Assembly (NCBI RefSeq): GCF_000143415.4
Contig: NW_003314287.1
Coordinates: 1,900,400 to 1,964,399, forward strand
Length of the DNA stretch: 64,000 bases
Source of the DNA: Selaginella moellendorffii
Lineage: Eukaryota; Streptophyta; Lycopodiopsida; Selaginellales; Selaginellaceae
Direction: 5' to 3'
Position numbers and translations under genes: made by a program. This document shows, piece after piece, positions 21,070 through 34,023 of the stretch (its first letter is position 1; the number at the start of each line of letters is the position of its first letter). The notes beneath the pieces were generated by a model that saw only the letters and a program-made list of their open reading frames with translations, was not told where the DNA came from and did no database searches.

Positions 21070-24000
21070 ATTGCAGTGACATCATGCCAATTGTGACTTT
21101 GAGCTTTCTCCCCCTTGCTTTATACTTCTTTATATTTCTTCCATTGTTCCTTTTGTCTTTTCACTTTTATCTTTTCTTCCATTACTTCTTATTGTGTTTC
21201 CATTTTACTTTTCAATTCCTTCTCTAAATCCCCTTTAATAGTCTTTGTGTTGTAGTGGTTGATCGAGTAAAAAAAAAGTATATTGATCTCTTCAAATTTA
21301 ACCTATCATCTTGAGCCAAGATTGTAATACATTATTTTATTCCAATTGGGGATTCTCATCTAATCAAGCTTCCTATCCAATGTTGATCACCAAAGGATAT
21401 TAAAATTTTATGCACAAACATCAAAGATATGTTAGAGAAGGGTGTTATTCAAAAGTTTTAGTGTTTTTAAGTATGTGAATCTTATCTTGTGATGAAGTCT
21501 AATGGGAGTATTTACTTTTGCATCAACTATCATCTATTAAATGAAGTGACTATTTTAAATGTGTACCTTTTTCCTCATACTATTGATCTTCTAGATTATC
21601 TAGGGAGAAGTTATTGATTCACCAAATTAGACTTTGGTTTTAGGTATTGGCAAATGTTATTATATGAGAACAATGTTCCCAAAATTGTTTTTTTATATAT
21701 AATATAGTTTATATGAGTTCTTGGTGATGATATTTGGTTTGAACAATATTCAGGTGACTTTCCAGCAGATAATGGATAAAGTTCTTTACAATATGCTAAA
21801 GGTGACAATTGATTTTATTGATGATGTCTGATCCATTTAAAGGGGATATAAGAGGACACATCCATGATATTTGTAAAATATTAGATCAACTGCAGGAAGT
21901 TAATTGAAAACTAAATCTGTCAAAATGCGTGTTTGGATCCAAAAATATAATTTATCTTGGGTATTATATTTATTGTGAGGGTTTGCAAATTGATCATAAT
22001 AAGCTTGTAGCTAAAGTTTCTTATTCAAAGTTTGCGAATGATGTGCAACACTTCCTAAGCAAGATGCAACATTTCAGTCATTTTATTGATTATCTTTTTT
22101 ATCATATTATACTATTGTGAGTGTTGTTGAAGTCATTAATATTATCTTTCATTTAGTCAAATGATTATGAATGGGCATTCACGGATCTCAAAGAAATGTT
22201 AATGACTCTTCCAATTTTGGCGTAACTTAACTACATTTGACTGTTCATCTTACATGTGGATGCTTTGATATCGGTCTCATAAATGTCTTGATATAAGAGA
22301 GTACAAGTGTGCATGATCAGTATCATCCCATTATATACATCAGTAGTATATTACAATTAGCATAGGTAAATTACTCCATGATAGAAGAGTGTTTAGTAGT
22401 AGTTTAGGGTTTTGAGAAGCTTCATATATATTTGCATGGTTTTCAAACATTATTAAAAAGTGATCATGCTACAATTACTTCATTATTGAAGTAGAAGAAT
22501 TTGGTTAATTTTATTGCTCAATGGGCTTTGAAGCTTTAGATATATAATTTCAAAGTTGTTAATTGCCTAGGGAGTTTTATAATTAATATTGATGCCCTTT
22601 CTTGAATTTTTCTCCTTTTTTTACTCTCTTTTTTTATTCTTTACGAGCTTGTTATTTTAACATCTATGGATTTTGTAAACAAAAATTCTGTGCCGTCAAA
22701 GGTTGTTGTATTTGATGTTCAATATCCATAAAGTGCAGAACAAGATTTACCTTCTTTTAACGAGGTTCATAATGTTTAAAATGTTGAGTTGTGGATCTAA
22801 AGGCTTTGTAATGGGTTCAAAAATCTTACATTACTTACTAATAACTTATCATTTTGGCATTTGGCATTTGGGGAGAGGTCTTAATAATCATTTACGGTTG
22901 GTGGTGCATTTGATATTTATTTTGCACTTTCTCCATATTTATTATTATTCTTCTATTTTAAATAGGCATATAAGATATTGTCATATAAATGAGAAGTTAT
23001 ATAAGTCTTTTTATTGGTCGGAGATGTGATATGATGTTATCTAATATGTATGTAACTGCATTTAATGTTAAACTTGTAATACTTCCCCTTATGCTATAAA
23101 AAGACAATTAGAGTCAATTACAATTTCCCATTCATTTGAGTTGATAGCATGTGATATAATAGAGCTTCTAACATGGTTAATTGCTAATAATAAGTATGTC
23201 ATTATTACTTTTGACTATTTAACTCGTTAAGTGGAAGTTGGTGCTCTTGTTAATGCATCTACAATTACTATTGAATACTTTCTCCTCTAATATTCTTATC
23301 TAAAGTGGATTCTCTTGAATAATGGTCTTACATTAATAGCTAAGGCATTTTATGTTTTAACATTTTAGTTGGGTATACATCACACTTTTACAAGTGCTTT
23401 TCATCCAAAGATGAATGGTTTGCTAAAATAAATTATTCAGAACTTAAATGATTGTAAAGTACATGAAATTTTTGCATTTCATTTAGGATAGTTATTTTCC
23501 TTTTCTTTGATATGCATATGTTATAGGGGTACAGAGTTCCATCAGTGCTTCACTATATAAATTCTTATATGGTTATGATCTAATATTATCAATAGAATTG
23601 AGTTTACTTATATGATTGCTATGAGCTATTAATGATAAGTTTAAGAATCAATATTTGATAAGTATTTTTCCACTAGTTCAAGTGAAGTTTATTGAACATT
23701 TGGGTTGTGTACAAGTGGGATAACAACACTACAACTCTCATTATCATCTACTTACAAAATATAAAGTGGATGATTTAGTGTTAATTTGTTTTCCCATTTT
23801 TACAGTATGTGGTTTAGGTGTTGCAATAAGTTAGACCACTAAGTTTATAAAATTTAATATAACATTCAATTGGCTAGAAATTATACATTTATAATAATTA
23901 AAGTATTTTGTATAAAGGGATCAAAAATAACTACCTATAGATAATCTTCCTCGAAACCCTAGCCTAACAACTAAAGAAACTTGATTGCCTTCCATCCTTC

Positions 24001-24168
24001 CGAGAGGGAATGATATGAGGTCTAAATGTATAATTACAATGCCATATATTAATATTAGTATAGTAGAATTTTAGTAGCAATTGGATTAGTTTTAATCCTG
24101 AAAACTCACTTCTGTATATAAGTTAAAGTTTTGGGATTAATCATATTTCTATATTCTATACACTCATA
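21070..24168 (+). mobile_element. Gypsy-A fragment, 5' truncated, with 3' LTR
   Basis: Begins within protease/spacer sequence matching 41260 onward, then decayed RT (start near 21380; active-site region about 21815), RNase H, the integrase zinc region (about 22950) and the core (about 23200-23400). It ends in a 3' LTR at 24014-24168 (TATGAGGTC...CACTCATA). Reading frames are destroyed throughout. Many changes from the 11-20 kb copy are C to T or G to A, leaving a very AT-rich remnant. Confidence 0.78.
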
Positions 24169-24179
24169 ATAGTAGTTTT

Positions 24180-24940
24180 ATTATAGACTTATTTGCATGA
24201 TACCTGGTCATTGGGAATGAGAATATTCATCTCATACATTCTATGGGCATGATAGCACCACAGGATTAGGTAGTGCTAGAGCTCCAACACTAGAATCTTA
24301 AGTATTTTCTTTAGAGAGCTAGGTTTTTTGATATTTTGCTGGACTGGATTGGTGATTGTCGGCTCCTTGGAATGCAAGTAGAGGCTACTCAGTGTTGCCT
24401 TTTCGGCTGATCCATCTCAGGTTTGTTGGACTTCTTTTTTGGATAAAAAGGCTCCTTGTTTCATTGTCTTTGTCCCAGGAAGTAGATCGATTGAATCATA
24501 TGTGGGGAATTATGTTCTTTGTCGGTACTTAACTTTTTGTTTTAAGAACCTTTCTAGCTTGTCTTCTCGTTTTCTATATGTAAGGTGTTTTCAAGTACTT
24601 GGAATACATCTTAAACCAGACTAGGGCCTCAATATCTTAATTGTTCCCATGGGTAAAGATTTCTCCCATTCTTCGTTCAAGTATCTAGACAAATTCCATG
24701 TCAAGCTTTGCAGCATTAGTTTGCTCCTCTGCACTTTCTACCGTGGCAGCACTTTACCAAGGTCTTTAGGATACCACAATATTTTTAACGTGTTTGTTTA
24801 CTTGCGCTCGGATTTCGTCTGCTGGTCCAGTCTACTTTAAATTTGGCCTAGTTGCTTTGAGAATTCTTATAGGTTTTAAGACTGATCTGGAACGGTAAAG
24901 CTTGTTTATCATAAAGTGAACGTAGTGCTCAAGTATCTCG
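24180..24940 (+). repeat. Non-coding block preceding the ABC pseudogene, duplicated at 55130-55850
   Basis: The sequence from 'gcatgatacctggtcattggg' onward is nearly the same as 55130-55850, and parts recur inverted at 1-260. No frame over about 60 residues resembles a family. It probably includes old flanking and intronic DNA of the ABC copy that follows. Confidence 0.6.
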
Positions 24941-24945
24941 ATTAC

Positions 24946-25480
24946 AGGTGAAGATAGGCGATCAGAATATCAAAGATGTTAGCCTCGGTCTTTAATTGGG
25001 TATTGGAGTAGTACCGCAAACTGCTAACCACTTATGGTTACCTCAGATTGTTTTTAACACGAAACAAGCTGCCATTCATGAGTCAATTCTCAAGTTTCCA
25101 AAGCAATACGAAACCATGGTTTGGCGAGAGGGAACTAAAGATATTCAAAGCTCTTTACTTCCGTCTAGCTTTGCAGCTGAGTGGAGGATAGATAGCGCTG
25201 GCAAGAGCATTCCTCAAATCCTCTTGTAAGCCAGTTGTGTTGTTCCCTTGAACGTTTCACGACGCGTTTTCTTATCAGGTTGTGTGAAGCAACGAATTCT
25301 CTAGATTCCACCACCGAGGAAGAAATTCTATCGTCTCTCAGGTCACTTGCGGCCGCCATATTCATTGCTCACCGTCTCACAACAGCACTGAACTGCGACG
25401 AGGTATACGTTTCTGTTAGCTTTGCAAGAGCTGGGCGGTATGCTCAGCTCTGGGCGCAACAGAAAAGCTTGGATTATGGT
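24946..25480 (+). pseudogene. ABCB25/ATM3-type ABC transporter fragment (nucleotide-binding domain)
   Basis: In order, the plus strand carries KIGDQNIKDVS, a piece of the Q-loop (GVVPQ), [24 protein letters not shown] followed by a stop, [28 protein letters not shown] and [10 protein letters not shown]. All match the intact gene at 3688-6813. The signature region has lost the KQRV codons, a deletion shared with the copy at 55.9-56.4 kb. The transmembrane domain and Walker A are absent. It runs straight into a peroxidase fragment. Confidence 0.85.
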
Positions 25481-25487
25481 CCATCGC

Positions 25488-25818
25488 TGAGCTCTTCGCC
25501 AGATTATATGACCCTTACTACAACCAATCACTCAGGAGCCAGTGTCCCAGCAGTGGTGGTGACTCAAACCTTTCTCCTCTAGATTTGCAAACTCCAGTGG
25601 TGTTTGACAACAAGTACTACAAGAACTTGATAAATTTCAGTGGATTGTTCCACTCTGACCAGACACTGTGGAGTGGTGGTGATTGGACAGTTGCGTAGCT
25701 GGTGCACACTTATGCCATGGATCAAGTGCGATTTTTCCAGGACTGTGCGACTGGAATGATCAATATGGGGAACCTCAAGCCGCTCTTGGCTCCAATCGTA
25801 AATACTGTCGCAAAGTGA
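25488..25818 (+). pseudogene. Class III peroxidase 3' fragment
   Basis: The frame reads [20 protein letters not shown], then [36 protein letters not shown], a stop (TAG at about 25696), LVHTYAMDQVRFF and GMINMGNLKPLLAP. This is the C-terminal third of a class III peroxidase, of a different type from the intact gene that follows tail-to-tail. The heme-binding half is missing. The other copy (56390-56715) has CAG in place of the TAG stop but carries a different frame break. Confidence 0.85.
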
Positions 25819-25889
25819 ACTAGATTTTTTCAATATATAAAAGTTATCTCTTGGTTCGAAGGTGTTTATCAAGTATACTTCTTCTCATG

Positions 25890-26991
<1,102 letters not shown>

Positions 26992-27040
26992 TTAGCTTCA
27001 CTCGAAATGCCTGGCCTTTGAAACGTTTGGAAGGGTTGCA

Positions 27041-27046
27041 TTTATA
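27041..27046 (-). promoter_or_regulatory. TATA box of peroxidase copy 1
   Basis: TATAAA on the minus strand (tatctataaatgcaac), about 65 nt upstream of the ATG. The same box is at the same place before copy 2 (57937-57942). Confidence 0.6.
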
Positions 27047-28139
27047 GATAAAGCCTCGCCGTATTGAGCACGGGTGCCACGGTGGTGAATGATATTAAAC
27101 ACAACTCGAGCCGGTGTATTTTGACAAGCTTTTTTGTTTTGTTATGGAATAAGTCGTAACCATTTCATGTGGTGAAAGTCGGCGATGGCACACAAGTTCA
27201 AACCTTTCACCCTCGAAAGAACCATATCTCACAACCTCCAAATATCACATGAGATGATCAAGCTTGTCATGACGCAAAAAAAAGTCAAGTACCACTCAAA
27301 TGCATCCTGTGACTTTGGACAAGTTTTTCTTGGTGGAGTATTTTCACTCCCTTTCTGCCACCAAAGCATGCCTGTTACAATTTTTCTTTGCTGGCTAATG
27401 ACTCCACAGCCCAAAAACCTTGTGAATAAGACATTAGAACTTTCGAGGAGAAAGCCTCCTTCTCCTAAGTGCATTCTGCAATTAGTAAATGAGAAAGAGT
27501 TTGCCAGAAAAACACTTAGATCCTCTTTATTATCTTCACCTAAAGAGGAAGTACTAAAATTAATAGAAAAATATAATACTTCATTTAGATATTTTCTTAT
27601 AATTTATTTCTACATTATTTAAAATATCATAAAATTCTTATAAAAAGATATATAAGAGAAAATTGATTTTTCATATTAAATCCCAACAAAAAATAATAAT
27701 ATTTTAGAACTTAATGCAGATTTAAAATAAAATTTAACATATATTTAATAACAATTTATCTTTTTTTGTTATTGTAACTAGTGTAACTATTATTATATTA
27801 TATAAATGTGCCTATTTTTAAAATATATATAAAGTAAATTATTATTACTGTAAATATATAATACAAATATTTAATCCTTTTTTTCTGTATAAAATTACAT
27901 TTTTATAATATTATTATTAAAACTACTAATAAAAACTAGTTAAAATAATAATCAAAGATAAAAAACTATAGATATACTATCAATTTTTGATTACTTTGTT
28001 ACAAGGGTTACATCTAGATACAATGTCAACCACACTCTAATAAGGACTTCATACTCCCCTTCAATTTTGTCAATTTAAAAATTAAAAGCATATAAAAGAT
28101 TCTAATTATACCAATAATATGATCTTGGATGATTTTTCA
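27047..28139. other. Peroxidase upstream flank passing into AT-rich DNA
   Basis: Up to about 27550 this is moderately GC-balanced and closely matches 57943-58360; after that it is very AT-rich and matches 58380-58970. No gene is seen. The open stretch at 27185-27622 is not conserved in frame in the other copy. Confidence 0.6.
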
Positions 28140-28930
28140 TTTGTATCACATATGATTTTCACCCTTGATCCTATGGTGATTTATTATAAGATAACTATAA
28201 AAAAAAATCTATCCCAAAGCCCTAACCACTAAATGAAGGAACGGAGTTAAACTCTTAATTATACAACTAAGGGATGAAGGAATTAAAGTATGAAATAACT
28301 CTTGAGTGTATAACTTAAGGAACGGTTGGTCGACGAAAAACCCTGCTGCCTGGTGCAAAAGCACAGAAATATAAAGTGATATTAAAATAGTCCTAATGCA
28401 TCCACCATCCCAATGCTAGGACTAACATGCAAAACAAAAGTTTAATATTATTTCAGCATATTGGTGGTATAATGCGAAGATATAAATACTCCACCACCCA
28501 TCTATATGAAAGCACACTTTGGGCTTTTACTCTAATCCTAGGAACAAAAACTTACTATATATGAAATAAGATTAAATTACAAATCTGGATATGGGAATAA
28601 TACTATTATGTTCATGATAATTTCTACATTCTACAAATATAACTTACTTGCTAATTTAGACACTTTCGAACGAAACTAACATATGGGAAATAATAGGCTG
28701 TCTTAGTAGATATAGTAAGCTATTCTGTAAAGAATATTGAGAGACCACGCTCAATATCATAAAGGTTTCCAACACTAGCAAGTGCAAACCAATATATAAA
28801 TTTTTTATACTAGGCTAAGTATATTCAACAAGTAACATATAGGAGTTCCTACCTTATGTTTATTTGGCATAAGTACATACATGAGGACTAATTTCTCCAC
28901 TAGCTTGGGCAGAGATTGAATAAAGATCTA
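28140..28930 (+). repeat. Dispersed repeat R1, copy 1
   Basis: The sequence starting near 'cacatatgattttcacccttgatcctatggtgattta' is shared with 58975-59900 and, less mutated, with 51300-52680. It has no coding frame. The best-kept copy at 51.3 kb shows a C-rich tract near its middle that is lost here. Confidence 0.6.
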
Positions 28931-29369
28931 ACAACATTGATCTTTTACCGTTGTGGTAGTTAAAAAGAATATCCAAAAAGACTTATTGATATATAAATTT
29001 CGATACCCACAATCACATTTACAACATCATTATAACAATTGTCAAGACTATAGGCTAAGAACACAAATCTAAGATGCAAGATAAGAGAAAGCTAGCAAGA
29101 GAACACTAAGAGATCAGCCCATGACTAGTGTTGATTCAATTCAAGAGTTTGTGTGAAATTTTTATAGTAAGCTACCATCTATAAATATAGTGTATGCTAT
29201 TTCTAGCTAGCACACTTACAAATGACTAAGTCCAGAATATATGTTTAGGCTATCATGAGTGTAGCTTATTTCCTAAGCCTAACATGCCACTTGAGTCTAG
29301 TTTGCCTTTTGAGCCTGGCTTGTTGTCAAGTTGATATTCACTAAGTAGAAAGATTAGACTCAAATTCAA
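28931..29369. other. AT-rich DNA without a recognised gene
   Basis: This stretch is absent from the unit-2 copy, where sequence matching 28930 is followed almost directly by sequence matching 32640. Nothing recognisable was seen. Confidence 0.4.
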
Positions 29370-30480
29370 GTCACACTCTTGCTTTATCTACTCAGAAGCT
29401 TAATTGCAAGAAATTGCAAGAAAAACATATCAAATTGAATGTAGTAGTCACCTTTCACATCAACAGTGAAAAATGACATTGGAAACTTGACCATAAAGCA
29501 CCTAAATTCTGCATAGTTGTGCAAATTAGATCTCCAATGCACCCTTGCCACTTTCCCTAGTTACAAATGAAAAATTATCAATAGGCCACACAATCTTCAC
29601 CCCAATTGCCACCAAGTAGAGATCCAAAACCTCCACTAAAACTTTCCAATGGCTCATTCTTGTATGCCACCTCTAACACTTTAACACTACATATATTGTC
29701 TATGCAAGCTACAACCTAGAGAAGAAGCAAGTGAGATGGTCTAAAGGTGAGACACTCTAACACCTATTATTTAATAGAGGCACCCAATGCCTAGGATCTA
29801 GATGATGTGAAAGATGATGAAGAACTTTAGTGTTGTTGGAGACTATTGATAAATCCTTATAAGCCAAAACCAATGTACTCTAGCCTTCAACTCAAGTTGC
29901 AACTATATATCCAAATGTCATTCACCATCCAAGAAATGATCTTGACTACCTTCTAAATCTTGCTTAGGAGTTTGGCTCCAAGAAAGTGGGGATTACTTGC
30001 ATATTATAGTTTATGGTTGCCTTATGGTTTCAATCAAAGAGGAGATCTTTTATCAATTATGGGTCTTTGAGACTGTCAAAGACTTGGAGTTGTAGAATTT
30101 ACTCATTGCAGTTGAGGTCTGAGCAATGAAATGTTGTAGGGAGCAATTGTTTGCTTCAAGTATTAAAGAGAGATCTAATAAAATCTCATTTTTAAAGACT
30201 TGGTGCACACCTTGTAGAAGACCCTCACCACAATATCTAGAGAAGATTAATCAAAAGTGAGCTTCATCATGGGAAAATTGTCAAGAATGGTTGATTGGCA
30301 TTTGTAATTGGCTCTCCTTGACAATATTCTTCTCTTAGGAGACTTAAGCCCAATTCACAAGATCATTACATATTGGTTCAAGTATCAAAATTTACATACA
30401 GGTTATCCAAATGGTTGGAATGAAATAAGGTTCATAGGGATTCACAAAGGTGGTTTAAAGTTGAGTTGAGTTTACAAGTT
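29370..30480 (-). pseudogene. Highly decayed copy of the PD-(D/E)XK-like gene and its upstream flank
   Basis: The stretch matches 9190-10190 in order, for example 'ctcagaagctt', 'gtagtcacc.ttcacat', 'ccattgccaccaag' and 'gatgatgtgaaagatgatg', and ends with 'aggttatccaaatggttgg'. Most differences are C to T or G to A, with many small deletions. No reading frame survives. It is the oldest of the three copies seen here. Confidence 0.75.
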
Positions 30481-31329
30481 AATACTAAACAATATAATTA
30501 ACCATAAGACTTATAAAGAAAAAACATGTTAGAAAAATATTAGTTCTTAATGAACTTGAAATTCATGAATTTAGTTTTTTACTAGTTCAGAAAAAATTAT
30601 ATTTTCTAATACTATGTATGGAGAAAACACTTTTTCTAATACCATCCATATGATAGAACTCAATTTGTACTATTTATGTAGTTTAAAGTTCATTTGAACA
30701 TACTTTGCTATTTTTTGCATTTACAATATTCTAATTATCTTCTTTTAAATATATTGTAAAGATAGTGGGTAGGAATGATTGATCAACTTTAGATATTGTT
30801 TGGCATGTTTATAATTGTTTTGGGTTCGATTTAAATTTTAGCCCAAACTCTATACCATATTAGCACCCATATCTTTGCATTAGACCATCAGTATGGTAAA
30901 GTAGCACTAAATTTCATTTAACTCCATTTTGCATGCTAATATTAGTATTAGGATGTTGGATGCTCTAAAATTATTTTAATGTCACTCTATACTCTTATCT
31001 TTTTACTCTTTAACTATACACTAAAAAATTGCTTCATGCTCTTATCCCTTCATTACTTAGTTGTATATTTAAAAGTTTGGCTTCATCCCTTCATTCAATG
31101 GCTTAAAGCTTTGAAACTTGTGTCTTGATTTATTGCCATTGACACATATATTCAAGGGTTAGATTTTGCTCTAGGACTTTGATGGAGGTTATGAAGAAGT
31201 CCAGGATCAAAAATCACATTTTGAGAAGGCGTGAGTATGTTGGTTGATGAGTGTCTAAGATTGCATAGTAAGTATATATAGTATTATATAATAAATCATT
31301 ATAGGGTAAAGTATGAAAACTATATTCTA
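30481..31329. other. AT-rich DNA without a recognised gene
   Basis: No coding frame, RNA gene or repeat with a partner elsewhere in the window was found, apart from short words shared with R1 (for example around 30980-31100: 'cccttcattacttagttgtat'). Confidence 0.4.
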
Positions 31330-31810
31330 AGATACATTTGCTTTATAGTATATATGGTTTTCACCTTTTACCCATGGTAAATCATCATGGGATAAAGGGT
31401 GAAAACCATATATATTACATTTAGCTATTTTATCTTTATTTATCCCTTAAAATTTAAATTTCATCCCATAATCATATGTGTTATATTCACCCCCTAAGAG
31501 ATATCACTATCCACCACTATTTCCACACTGAATCAATCTTTCTACTGTATAGATTAATTATTTTATATAAGGCAACTAATCATCCACCCCTTAGAGTGAA
31601 ACTTATGTCATTAGCTCTAATACTATATATAGCACACTTTATCTCTCTCTCTCTAAACCAACAAGGAAAAGAATAATTTCTTGCTTTAATAACTATTTTA
31701 TCCCTTTTTATCGCTTAAGGTTTTAAGGATTGAAGGTGACAATATATTTAAATCTCATTCCATGATCACATGTGGTATAGCAAGTAGGCTATCAAATATT
31801 GGAGTTAATA
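31330..31810 (+). repeat. Long direct repeat R2, copy 1, starting with a hairpin
   Basis: About 470 bp are repeated at 33205-33675 in the same orientation. The left part is a near-perfect 64 bp hairpin (31351-31414: tatatggttttcacc...ggtgaaaaccatata). Later parts contain, inverted, the words 'ggataaatgaggataaaatagc' and 'atgtgatcatgg', which also occur in the TRIM-like family 2 units. A TC microsatellite lies at about 31632-31645. No gene. Confidence 0.65.
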
Positions 31811-32639
31811 TTCCTTTGAGGCATAGAAGGAGAAGATAGAGTCTATATGAGGTATGTCTATTAGGTTTAATGCATGCTATAAAGTAAATTTAAAAGACTT
31901 TGGTATTTATATAGTCTTTTAAGATATTATATAAATGAATGAAAAGGAAATTGATTCTATTTGCCCAAAAATTGGCAACTATAATTGAAAAGGTGGTTTA
32001 TGACACATCTATGGAGTACACTCCCTAGGCTTCTATTGATGACATGAAAAATTGTTTGCTCAAAATATTGTATTTTCTTTGCTAGTGATAATATTCATAT
32101 AGACCTTAGAGCCAAAAACTTCCACATATTTAATATGTTACATACTATTCTACTTTAACATACTGGACCAAAATAAGCCACCTTAGTGTCTTATGCAAAA
32201 AACATATTACAATGTATTAAAATCACTTACTATAATGTAAAGCCAAGGCAATAGGCAATCTATTAAGTGCCTAGGCTTAGATTTGTGGTGACAAATTTTC
32301 TTGTAGTCAAACTCTATATTTCCATGGGGAATGCAAGCAAGCAAAATTTTTAAGATGGTATTTTCTGTATTATTGCAATATAAATATCAATTATACAAAG
32401 TAGGTTGAGAACACTATAGTGATGAAACTCGATACAATACTTAAAGAATAGTCAATTATTAATGGGGTCAAGATGAATTGAAAAACTAGAGGAGAAGAGT
32501 TAAAGATAGGAGCCACAAAGATGTACATAAGGCTCAAGAAAAGGTAAAGTAGTTAAATTTGTTAGTTCCAACTTCAAGTAGAACTAGAAATTTTTTGGTT
32601 CTGATCTTCAAGTAAAACTAGGGTAATATAAGCTCAGCT
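31811..32639. other. AT-rich spacer between the two R2 repeats
   Basis: No coding frame or family match was seen. The spacer plus the two R2 copies would have the layout of a non-autonomous LTR element, but no primer-binding site could be identified. Confidence 0.35.
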
Positions 32640-33190
32640 CAAACCTTAAGTATGAGGATATAGAACATCACTATATTTATGAAGGAGTGCACTAATATAA
32701 CAAAAAGTAAAGAGTTTATAATTGCAATTTAAAGCATTCTCTTTGCACATGTCTAGACTTTATGAACTTAAGGAATATAGGAAAGTATATGCTCCTTGTA
32801 AACACATATATTACATCTTCATAAACACCTTGCACTAAACTCCTAAAATATATACACCAAGCAAGCTTTATTATTTATAGGTTGTAGAAGACTTTTGGAG
32901 CTAATTAAATTTGTTAAGACTATTAATATTTATTCATATAAACATTTATACTTTATATAGATATTTATTTCATTTTTTCTGCTATTAAATCTTGTTTAAT
33001 TTTAAGTTCTAACGGACCCACTTATAACAATATATAGTACATGTATTAATCTTTGGCAAATAGTTTTCACTAAAAGTTTCTTATTTATATAAACTGTAAA
33101 CAATTATTAAAGCATGACAAGTTTACCATGAATCTTAATTTTTTTTAAATTAAATTTTTTTGTTGAAAACTAAACTTGAAAATTGAGCTT
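32640..33190. repeat. Duplicated AT-rich segment, partner at 59905-60372
   Basis: Matches 59905-60372 along its whole length, for example 'aggttgtagaagacttttggagctaattaaatt' against 'gggttgtaaaagacttttggagctaattaaatt'. It marks the right end of the A/B segmental duplicate. No gene. Confidence 0.75.
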
Positions 33191-33204
33191 AGATATATTT
33201 GTTT

Positions 33205-33675
33205 TAATACTAAATATAGTATATGTGGTTTTCACCTTTTACCCTATGGTAAATCATCATAGAATAAAGGGTGAAAACTATAAATGTTACATTTGGCTAT
33301 TTTATCCTCATTTATCCCTTAAAATTCAAATTTTATCCCATGATTATATATTTTATATTCACCCCCTGAGAGATATCATTGTCCACCACTATTTCCACAT
33401 TGATTATACCAATATTTCTATTATATAGATTAATTATTCTATATAACGCAACCCATAGTATAATTTCATAGTGAAACTTATGTCATTAGCTATAATACTA
33501 TATATACCACACTTTTATCTCTCTCCCTTTGAGCTAACTGATAAAAGAATATTTAATAGCTATTTTATCCCATTTTATTTCTCAAGGTTTTAAAGATTTA
33601 ATAATATATTCAAATTTCATCCCATGATCATATGTGCTATAGCAAGTAAGATATCAAATATTAAAGTTGGCATTC
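33205..33675 (+). repeat. Long direct repeat R2, copy 2
   Basis: Same structure as 31330-31810, including the hairpin near 33223-33285, but more mutated. It ends exactly where LINE 3' sequence begins (about 33676). Confidence 0.65.
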
Positions 33676-34023
33676 CATATTAGTCAACATGTGCTCAACC
33701 TATGCTCCACTATGCCAACCATAGGTCCCCTGGGTGCAGATCTACATGTAATTCTTGTAGGAAAACATTAGGCCAAGGACATCTATGAATTTTTATAAAT
33801 CCTTAGTCGTTGATGCCTTGCTCATGAGCACACTGCAGCTGAGTTGGAAGTGAAACAAGGATGACAACACTTCTCACTGTGACGGCTATGTGAAGATCAT
33901 GCTGAGGTTTCAACCCAAGAGGCATCACAAGGGGCAACAGGCAGATCAGTGAAAAAAATGGCTCATGAGATCAGCAAAACAGCTTACTATAATCTGTCGG
34001 TCTTGGTGGGCACTGCAAGACCC
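33676..34023 (+). mobile_element. LINE 3' end fragment
   Basis: Matches the last 370 bp of the LINE at 61412-63881, from 'gtcaacatgtgctcaacctatgctccactatg' to 'ggtgggcactgcaagaccctgta'. The GAATGA tail of the longer copy is missing. It abuts ABC transporter sequence at the same base region as in the third unit, so both derive from one insertion. Confidence 0.82.

Noticed and set aside
27185-27622. 145-residue plus-strand frame upstream of peroxidase copy 1
   Set aside because: The frame is broken in the duplicate (58080-58322), and the sequence reads as the peroxidase upstream flank.
31330-33675. R2 repeats as LTRs of a 2.3 kb element
   Set aside because: No primer-binding site, purine tract or target duplication could be found, so I list them only as direct repeats.
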